A stretch of DNA of 20,035 nt from UBA7803 sp041686955 (GTDB taxonomy: Bacteria > Pseudomonadota > Gammaproteobacteria > Pseudomonadales > Azotimanducaceae). The notes beneath the pieces were generated by a model. The model was not told the DNA's origin and ran no database searches. It saw nothing but the letters and a program-made list of their open reading frames with translations. The position numbers were made by a program, and so were the translations under genes. Below, one piece after another: positions 14,840-20,035 of this stretch (position 1 is the stretch's first letter; each line of letters begins with the position of its first letter). The stretch lies in NCBI GenBank assembly GCA_041686955.1, contig JAWLCV010000075.1, forward strand, positions 1 through 20,035, in the 5' to 3' direction.

Positions 14840-17272
14840 TCACCGCTCCTTCTGCATGCGCCGGAGGAACTCGACCAGCGCGTCGATCTTCGCTTCGGCA
14901 GTCTCGCCGTCGCCTTCCCGGGCGAACTCCGCACCCCACACCGGCATGCCCTCGGGTCCGTGGGCGGCGCGCATGGCGCGCCCGTCGATGATGTCGCGGA
15001 CGAACCGTTCCGGGAACTGACCGGCGTTGCGTGCGGAGAGGTAGCGCAGGTCCTTCAGTGCCACGGCGAGCTCCGGCGCCATGGGACCGTCACCCTCGCC
15101 GTAGGTGCCGTGGCAGGTGGCGCAGTTGTCGAGGTAGAGGGCGGCGTCGGCTTGCGTGGCGCCGGCGCCGGCCGGTGACGCCCCGGTCCGGGCGGCGTCC
15201 TGTTCCATGGACGCAGCGCCCCGGAGCGCGGCCAGGGAGTAGATGCGGGTGGGCGTGATGAGCTCCGGCGCCCGCACCGTCGCTACCGGCTCGAGGGTGT
15301 CGTCGTCCACCACCACCAGTGCTGACGCCCGATCCTGGGGATTCCACACCACCAGCCAGACCTCGGAGCCGTCGGCGGAGAAGGTGGGCTGGAGCACGCG
15401 CCGCGGTCCGCTGTCGAGCCCCGACCAGCGGGCGACGGGCAGCGACCGGTAACCCTCGCCCAGCGCGTGCTTGCGGAACACGGCCACCGACTGGCTGGCC
15501 TCCGGGTCCGCGGCCAGCGGCGTGTCCATCCACAGGTGCGCGGACTCGGGGTGGGTGGCCACGAACAGTGAGCCGCTCGACGGCCCTTCGATGCGCTGCA
15601 CCACCTGCCAGGCCGCGTCGGGATGCCCGTCCGGGTCCGTCCCCACCACGAGCAGCTCGTGGTCCACCATGGTGGTGGTGGCCCACACCGGGCCCAGGGC
15701 GCGGTGGCGGTAACTGGTGCCCGGGTTGCCCGCGAACACGCGCGCCGGGATCACGGCCGCCACCTCGCGGGTCTCGAGATCGAGCACCGAGACGGCGTTG
15801 CTGTCGGCGGGGGTGAGGTAGTAGCGGCCGTCGACGGAGAAGGAGCCGGCCCGCAGCTCCGGGACCGCCTCGAGATCGTGGACCTCCTGGTACGCGCTCT
15901 GATCGTAGGGTAGGAGATAGACGTGTCCGGTCTCCTTGATCTGGGTCACGAACTCCGGGTGCCGCGTCGAGCCGGCGATGTCGGAAACCCGGGGCTCCGG
16001 ATGGTAGTTGCGGCTGCCCGCGGTGAAGCCCCGGGCCGAGATCAGTCGCAGCGGCTCCAGCGTCTCGCCGTCCAGCAGCACCACCTGAGGCGGCCAGAAG
16101 GCGCCGGCCATCACGTAGCGGCCTTCGAAACCCGGATAGCGCGAGGCGGCCACGGCCCGGGCCTCGTAGCCGATCCGCACCGAGGCCACCCGTTCCGGCG
16201 GCGCCGCGTAGAGATCCACCATGGCCAGGGTGCCGTCCCGGCAGATCACATAGAGATAGCGCCCGGAGGACGAGGCGGTGATTCGGTGGGGCGCGCCGCC
16301 CACGGGCACCCGGGTGATCACCGAGCGGGTGGCGCCGTCGATCAGGGCGATCTCGCCCACGTCGTGCAGGGCCACCACGAGCATCTGGTCCAGGTCGTAG
16401 TCGTGGGCCGGCTCGTCTGGGCGATCCGCGGGGGCCCGGTACTGGCGCCAGCCGTCGCGGATCTGGTAGGCGTCCATGTCCGGAGGCTGGGGCACGGGAT
16501 GCTGGAGAAACTGGGCGAGCAGGGTGATGTCCTCGCCGGAGAGCGTATTCGAGGTGCCCCAGTCGGGCATGCCTTTGGAGGAGCCGTAGCTGATCACGCT
16601 CTTGATGTACTCCGTGCCGCGCTCGCGCATGAGCTCCGGGGTGAGCGGATTCCCCGCCGTGCCCTGGCGAAGCACGCCGTGACACCCGGTGCAACGGCCG
16701 TAGTACAGGCGCCGGGCGCGCTCGAAGTCCTCCACCGACATGGGCGGTCCCTCGGTGGTCACGTACTGCACCGCACCCATCTCCGCCAGGGGGCTCGGCC
16801 CCGGAGTGGGGTCGAACGGAGCAGGGTGGTCGGAGAGCAGCTCCAGGCGCACGGCGGCCACTTCCTCGGCGGTGAACGGCTGCGCGAACACCTGGTCGTC
16901 GGCCCAGGCGGTGACCACGTAGCTCAGCGCCGCGGCCACCGTCTCGTTGCCGAGGTAGCCGTGGGTGGGCATGACGCTGTCGAAACGGGCGCCGCCCATC
17001 TCGAAGTGGCTCGTGCGGCCGGCGAGCACCGTGCGGATGGGGTCCTGGCGATCGTCCCAGGAACGGGCGGCGTCGCGCAGGCTCGGGTAGAGGTTCTCGA
17101 CCCCGGCGCCGTCCCGCTGGTGGCAGCGCGCGCAGTAGCGCAGGTAGACGTCGCGACCCTGCGCCGCGGGTTGTTCCCCGGCGACGGCGCTGCCGGCGGT
17201 TGCGCTGGACAGGGCGGCGAACAGGGTGATCTCCAGGACCGCTGCCAGGAGACGGGGGCGGAAGTCGCTCAT
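14840..17272 (-). CDS. triheme c / d1-propeller protein, NirS-related, with extra cytochrome c domains at both ends
   Basis: This 810-aa exported protein has a signal peptide with likely cut after AVA (residue 31). Domains: cytochrome c A (about 35-130, CARCH at C47-H51, possible Met M101); cytochrome c B (about 180-262, CTGCH at C194-H198, M235 in GMPDWG); d1 propeller (about 290-680); cytochrome c C (about 705-805, CATCH at C717-H721, M776 in GMPVWG). The B plus d1 part follows NirS closely: ERARRLYYGRCTGCHGVLR, AGAFWPPQVVLLDGETLEP, YHPEPRV, HPEFVTQIKETGHV, QSVAVF, ALVVVDD and LITPT. The proximal d1 ligand is likely H329 and one distal His H574. The other distal site (NirS VWxTSH) reads VWATTT here, T534. 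NirS is usually about 560 aa. It may be nitrite reductase or a NirN-like d1-handling protein. No other nir gene is in the window. Confidence 0.88.
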   Translation of the reverse strand: MSDFRPRLLAAVLEITLFAALSSATAGSAVAGEQPAAQGRDVYLRYCARCHQRDGAGVENLYPSLRDAARSWDDRQDPIRTVLAGRTSHFEMGGARFDSVMPTHGYLGNETVAAALSYVVTAWADDQVFAQPFTAEEVAAVRLELLSDHPAPFDPTPGPSPLAEMGAVQYVTTEGPPMSVEDFERARRLYYGRCTGCHGVLRQGTAGNPLTPELMRERGTEYIKSVISYGSSKGMPDWGTSNTLSGEDITLLAQFLQHPVPQPPDMDAYQIRDGWRQYRAPADRPDEPAHDYDLDQMLVVALHDVGEIALIDGATRSVITRVPVGGAPHRITASSSGRYLYVICRDGTLAMVDLYAAPPERVASVRIGYEARAVAASRYPGFEGRYVMAGAFWPPQVVLLDGETLEPLRLISARGFTAGSRNYHPEPRVSDIAGSTRHPEFVTQIKETGHVYLLPYDQSAYQEVHDLEAVPELRAGSFSVDGRYYLTPADSNAVSVLDLETREVAAVIPARVFAGNPGTSYRHRALGPVWATTTMVDHELLVVGTDPDGHPDAAWQVVQRIEGPSSGSLFVATHPESAHLWMDTPLAADPEASQSVAVFRKHALGEGYRSLPVARWSGLDSGPRRVLQPTFSADGSEVWLVVWNPQDRASALVVVDDDTLEPVATVRAPELITPTRIYSLAALRGAASMEQDAARTGASPAGAGATQADAALYLDNCATCHGTYGEGDGPMAPELAVALKDLRYLSARNAGQFPERFVRDIIDGRAMRAAHGPEGMPVWGAEFAREGDGETAEAKIDALVEFLRRMQKER

Positions 17273-17340
17273 CGCACGTCGGCCGCTTCGTCGGAGGGTT
17301 CATGGTCCGCTTCGGCGCGCGTCTTGGCAAGGCGTGCATG

Positions 17341-17355
17341 ACCCGCCGGGCGGGT
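17341..17355. promoter_or_regulatory. perfect 15-bp palindrome in divergent gap
   Basis: ACCCGCC-G-GGCGGGT is a perfect 7-bp-arm inverted repeat, flanked by TGA and TGA. It lies in the 116-bp gap (17273-17388) between the divergent d1-cytochrome gene and the kinase-fusion gene. It could be an operator or an mRNA stem. GC-rich palindromes occur by chance in this composition, so support is modest. No clear -10/-35 pair is seen in the gap. Confidence 0.3.
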
Positions 17356-17388
17356 GAAGTGGGTTGGCCATCGGGCTATGCTGGCGGC

Positions 17389-18957
17389 ATGGCGCTGCCC
17401 GATCATCTCGCGGGTCTGCTGGACCCGGCTGCCTATCCCCACGCGTGCGGCGACCTTCGGCTGGTGGAGACCCACATCTCCTGGGTGATTCTCACCGGCG
17501 ATCTGGCCTACAAGCTGAAGAAGCCCGTGCGCTTCCCGTTCGTGGACTTTTCCACGTTGGCGCGGCGCGAGCACTTCTGTCGCGAGGAGCTGCGCTGCAA
17601 CCGGCGGTTCGCGCCGGAGCTGTATCTCGACGTCGTGCCCGTCGTTCGCGACGACGACGGCCGCTTGCGGGTCGACGGCCGCGGCCAGGCCGTGGAGTGG
17701 GCGGTGAAGATGCGCCAGTTTCCCGCGGACGCCGAGCTCGATCGCGTGCTCGAGCGGGGCGAGCTCGGCGCCGACATGCTGGAGACCTTCGGCAGCAGCC
17801 TGGCCGCGCAGCACGCCGAGCTGCCCGCCGAGCGGCTTCCGCCGGCGGAGCTGGAACCGCGGGTGCTGAAGCCGGCCCGGGACAATTTCGACGACCTCCG
17901 CGGCGTGTCGTTCACCCGGCCGTACCGCAGCCTGCTGGACGCGGTCGCCTCGGCTTCCGCCCGCCAGGCGGAACGCCATCGCGCGCTGATGATCCGGCGT
18001 CTCGAGCAGGGCTGGATCCGCGAGTGTCACGGCGATCTGCACCTGTCGAACCTGGTGCTGCTGGAGGGTGCGGTCCGGGCCTTCGACTGTCTGGAGTTCA
18101 ATCCCACCCTGCGCTGGATCGATCCGCAGAGCGACGTGGCGTTCCTGTTCATGGACTGCCTGGTACGGGGCCGCGACGATCTCGGCTACGCCTTTCTCGA
18201 CGGCTACCTGGACGGCGCGGGGGATTACGACGGTGTCCGCCTGCTGCCGTTCTACGCCGGCTATCGCTCCATGGTGCGTGCGAAGGTTGCCGCCCTGCGG
18301 CGCGAGCAGGCGGCCGAGTCCGCCGCGTTCGAGGAGCGGTTCCTCACGCACGCCCGCTGGGCGGCCGCCTATCTCGGCCGGCCGCCGGGGCGGCTCGTTC
18401 TCATGTGCGGTGTGTCCGGCTCCGGAAAATCCTACCTCGCCGAGCGTCTGGCTCCGGCGCTGCCGGCGATACGCCTGCGCTCCGACGTGGCGCGCAAGGT
18501 ACAGGCGGGTTTGCCCCCCACGGCCTCGGCACGGGCCGACGTGGGCGCAGGCCTCTACGACCGGGCGCACAGCGACGCCGTCTACGGCTGGCTCGCCGAC
18601 CTGGCCGAGGATCTGTTGCGCTCCGGCGAGAACGTCATCGTCGATGCCGCGTTCCTGGCCGCGGAGCGGCGCCGGCCGTTTCTGGAGCTGGCCGCGCGCC
18701 TGGGGCGGCCCGGGGTGGTGGTGCACTGCCAGGCACCGGCGCAGGTGCTGCGGGAACGGGTGCGCCGGCGCGCGCTCGGTGGGGGCGATGCGTCCGACGC
18801 CGATCTGGCGGTGCTGGAGCACCAGCTCGGCACCCTGGAGCCACCGGTCGGGCAGGTCGTTCCCTTCGACAGCAGCGGGGCGCTGGGCCCGGACCGCCTG
18901 GCCCGGCTGCGCCAGGCGCTCCTGGACCCGGGGCCGGATAGGTCCGGCCCGAAGTAA
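17389..18957 (+). CDS. APH-like kinase fused to P-loop ATPase/kinase
   Basis: This 522-aa two-domain protein has an aminoglycoside-phosphotransferase-like fold first (about 20-320). Its catalytic loop is CHGDLHLSN (H214, D216, N221) and metal-site D233 lies in AFDCLEF. A P-loop kinase domain follows (about 335-520) with Walker A GVSGSGKS (341-348) and a DxxR-like RSDVARK segment. Such fusions are common hypothetical proteins in proteobacteria; the substrate is not known and antibiotic resistance should not be assumed. The ATG at 17389 matches where the family usually begins. An upstream ATG at 17302 with GGAGGG just before it would add 29 non-conserved residues, so the start is not settled. 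Confidence 0.88.
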   Translation: MALPDHLAGLLDPAAYPHACGDLRLVETHISWVILTGDLAYKLKKPVRFPFVDFSTLARREHFCREELRCNRRFAPELYLDVVPVVRDDDGRLRVDGRGQAVEWAVKMRQFPADAELDRVLERGELGADMLETFGSSLAAQHAELPAERLPPAELEPRVLKPARDNFDDLRGVSFTRPYRSLLDAVASASARQAERHRALMIRRLEQGWIRECHGDLHLSNLVLLEGAVRAFDCLEFNPTLRWIDPQSDVAFLFMDCLVRGRDDLGYAFLDGYLDGAGDYDGVRLLPFYAGYRSMVRAKVAALRREQAAESAAFEERFLTHARWAAAYLGRPPGRLVLMCGVSGSGKSYLAERLAPALPAIRLRSDVARKVQAGLPPTASARADVGAGLYDRAHSDAVYGWLADLAEDLLRSGENVIVDAAFLAAERRRPFLELAARLGRPGVVVHCQAPAQVLRERVRRRALGGGDASDADLAVLEHQLGTLEPPVGQVVPFDSSGALGPDRLARLRQALLDPGPDRSGPK

Positions 18958-18969
18958 TTCGGCTCGATA

Positions 18970-19320
18970 TCAGCCGCGCCGGCTGGGCGCCGCGCTGGCG
19001 TTGGCGCAGTCGATGCACAGGCTGGTGTAGGGCAGGGCCTTCAGGCGCTCCTCGCTGATGGGCTCGCCGCACTCGGCGCACTCACCGTAAGTGCCGTCTT
19101 CGATTCGGCGCAGGGCCTTCTCGATGCCGCGAAGCTCGGCATTGACCTCGCGGTCCAGGGCCACCAGGGTCTCGCCGTTTTCCAGCTCCACCGCTTGCTC
19201 GGCGAAATCCTGAGAAAGGGGCTCGTCGCGGTGCCTGGTGTGGCGGGCGATCCGTTCGCGGCGCTCGATGAGCTCCGCCCGCCGACGTTCGAGAACGTCC
19301 TTCATCTCGTCTAAATCCAC
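18970..19320 (-). CDS. DksA/TraR-family C4 zinc-finger protein
   Basis: This 116-aa protein has a coiled-coil N-terminal half (about 5-75) and a zinc finger with C81-x2-C84-x17-C102-x2-C105 (CAECGEP to CIDC), the DksA spacing. The family binds the RNA polymerase secondary channel and alters promoter choice in the stringent response. The acidic tip reads QDFAEQAVE rather than the DxxDxA of DksA, so it is a DksA-like paralogue, not DksA itself. GTG at 19320 is chosen because CAGGAG lies 8 nt upstream; the next ATG (19305) is a second option. A longer frame from 19401 adds non-conserved residues. Confidence 0.9.
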   Translation of the reverse strand: MDLDEMKDVLERRRAELIERRERIARHTRHRDEPLSQDFAEQAVELENGETLVALDREVNAELRGIEKALRRIEDGTYGECAECGEPISEERLKALPYTSLCIDCANASAAPSRRG

Positions 19321-19485
19321 CGTGTTGGCTCCTGTGGCACGTGTATGAAGACCAGGGATGTCTCGAAGGTACAGCAAAAGAGTTCGGCGTACACTACCCA
19401 TCCGCAGCCTCTAAGGGAAAATCCCGATGGCCGGCCGCGGCCATCGCTCCTAGGCTGTCACCTTGTCAATAATCGAAGAAGCGCC
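19321..19485. promoter_or_regulatory. divergent gap with hairpin and weak FNR-like site
   Basis: This 165-bp gap lies between the DksA-like gene (minus) and a usp gene (plus). GATGGCC (19426-19432) and GGCCATC (19439-19445) form a perfect 7-bp inverted repeat around GGCCGC. TTGTCAATAATCGA (19463-19476) matches 7 of 10 defined positions of the FNR/Anr box TTGAT-N4-ATCAA, but it sits only 9 bp before the ATG, a position that would not suit activation. AT-rich sequence at 19464-19480 overlaps the translation start region. No sure promoter is identified. Confidence 0.3.
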
Positions 19486-19941
19486 ATGCCCTACAACCAC
19501 ATCCTCGCCGCCGTCGATCTTTCCCCGGAATCCGCCCAGGTACTCGACAAAGCGCGGGAGCAAGCGCAACAGAGCGGCGCCCGGTTGTCTGCGGTAACCG
19601 TGGTGAAGCCGCTCACCCAGGTGTACGGCGGGGTCGACATCGCTCCGCTCTCCGGCGGCGCGGTCTCGTTCGAGGAGCAGGCCATGCGGCAGGCGGAAAC
19701 CCAGCTACGCGAGCTGGGCGCACAGTACGGCGTGGCGGCCGGGGACGCCCACGTCATCCTCGGTGCCCCGGCGTACGACATCCGCGAACTCGCCCGCCGG
19801 CTCGACACCGACCTCATCGTCATCGGCACCCACGGCCGGCACGGACTCGGCCTGCTGCTGGGTTCCACGGCCAACGCGGTGCTGCACGGGGTGGAGCGGG
19901 ACGTGCTTGTGGTGCGGGTGCGCGTGGAGGACGAGGACTAG
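19486..19941 (+). CDS. universal stress protein, single domain
   Basis: This 151-aa USP starts MPYNHILAAVDLSPE, with nucleotide motif VIGTHGRHGLG followed by LLLGSTANAVLHG, and ends with a charged tail (VRVEDED). It is a near paralogue of the USP at 5236, sharing VVKPLTQVYGG and SFEE segments. The ATG at 19486 is chosen by family start; an upstream frame from 19345 is in the promoter region. AAGAAG before it is a weak ribosome site. It is the seventh USP gene in the window. Its TAG stop overlaps the stop of the convergent gene. Confidence 0.95.
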   Translation: MPYNHILAAVDLSPESAQVLDKAREQAQQSGARLSAVTVVKPLTQVYGGVDIAPLSGGAVSFEEQAMRQAETQLRELGAQYGVAAGDAHVILGAPAYDIRELARRLDTDLIVIGTHGRHGLGLLLGSTANAVLHGVERDVLVVRVRVEDED

Positions 19942-20035
19942 CTGTCGAAGGCGTCGTCGTAGACGGCCAGAGAGGCGGTTCCGCCCGTGTGCACGAACAC
20001 CAGGTCGTCGACCCCCTGGAACTCACCCCGGCGCA
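19938..20035 (-). CDS. C-terminal end of probable D-cysteine desulfhydrase/ACC deaminase-family gene
   Basis: Only the last 31 codons are in the window. The peptide ends GVDDLVFVHTGGTASLAVYD followed by DAFDS and a TAG stop. VLFxHTGGxxxLFAY-type endings are characteristic of the PLP-dependent D-cysteine desulfhydrase/ACC deaminase family, so the call is plausible, but catalytic residues are outside the window. The stop codon overlaps the usp stop in the shared sequence CTAG, so the two genes converge with a 3-bp overlap and no room for a separate terminator. Confidence 0.55.
   Translation of the reverse strand, partial: RRGEFQGVDDLVFVHTGGTASLAVYDDAFDS

Noticed and set aside
14840..17272. Frameshift or gene-fusion artefact in the long d1-cytochrome gene
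   Set aside because: The frame is open over 810 codons with ordered, complete domains and a single signal peptide; a fusion by error would need several in-frame joins. Resequencing would still be decisive.
15923..17341. 472-codon plus-strand open frame over the d1-cytochrome gene
   Set aside because: It is antisense to a gene with three CxxCH motifs and strong NirS similarity; the translation shows no family.
17389..18957. Aminoglycoside resistance gene
   Set aside because: The APH-like fold is fused to a P-loop kinase, a common architecture of unknown function; there is no mobile context, so resistance is not supported.
19463..19476. FNR/Anr-like box TTGTCAATAATCGA
   Set aside because: Only 7 of 10 defined positions match and it lies 9 bp before the usp ATG, not at an activating distance; listed only as a weak feature of the gap.
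1..20035. Insertion sequences, phage genes, tRNA/rRNA genes or a CRISPR array
   Set aside because: No transposase or integrase-like protein, no tRNA-like cloverleaf recognised by eye, and the only repeats (8284-8496) are short heptamers without spacers.

Overview
The window is a GC-rich, densely coding stretch of a proteobacterial chromosome. High-GC codon use, a cbb3 oxidase, FixL/FixJ, a NirS-type d1 protein and a LonB/YcbZ-type protease together suggest a facultatively anaerobic, possibly denitrifying gammaproteobacterium. That placement is inferred from gene content only. I recognise no rRNA, tRNA, CRISPR array, transposase or phage gene.

Layout. (1) Minus strand, 5059 down to 1: a tightly spaced run of usp, globin, fixL, fixJ, a stand-alone receiver, ccoN and ccoO (cut by the window edge). 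Several stops and starts overlap. This couples a heme-PAS oxygen sensor to the high-affinity terminal oxidase. (2) Plus strand, 5236-8283, diverging from the first run: two usp genes, a NfeD-type ClpP-class membrane protease and a stomatin/slipin. (3) 8284-8496: a non-coding block of heptamer repeats forming a large imperfect inverted repeat between convergent genes. (4) Minus strand, 12600 down to 8497: tandem-USP (UspE-like), LonB-like protease and a degenerate tandem USP, with overlapping ends. (5) Plus strand, 12716-14820: a second tandem USP overlapping a cation/proton antiporter. (6) Minus strand, 17272 down to 14840: an 810-residue periplasmic protein combining a NirS-like cytochrome c plus d1 propeller with an extra cytochrome c domain at each end. 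(7) Plus strand, 17389-18957: an APH-like/P-loop kinase fusion. (8) A DksA/TraR-like zinc protein (minus), a seventh usp gene (plus), and the C-terminal end of a probable D-cysteine desulfhydrase/ACC-deaminase family gene (minus).

Taken together the genes look like a low-oxygen/energy-stress island. It has oxygen sensing (FixL, globin), micro-oxic respiration (ccoNO), a possible nitrogen-oxide or d1-heme function, seven USP genes, two proteases with membrane or protein quality-control roles, ion homeostasis, and a DksA-type transcription factor. The most novel-looking items are the c-c-d1-c triheme protein, which appears to lack one distal d1 histidine, the receiver with Glu at the phosphoacceptor position inside the fixLJ-cco run, and the heptamer-built palindrome.
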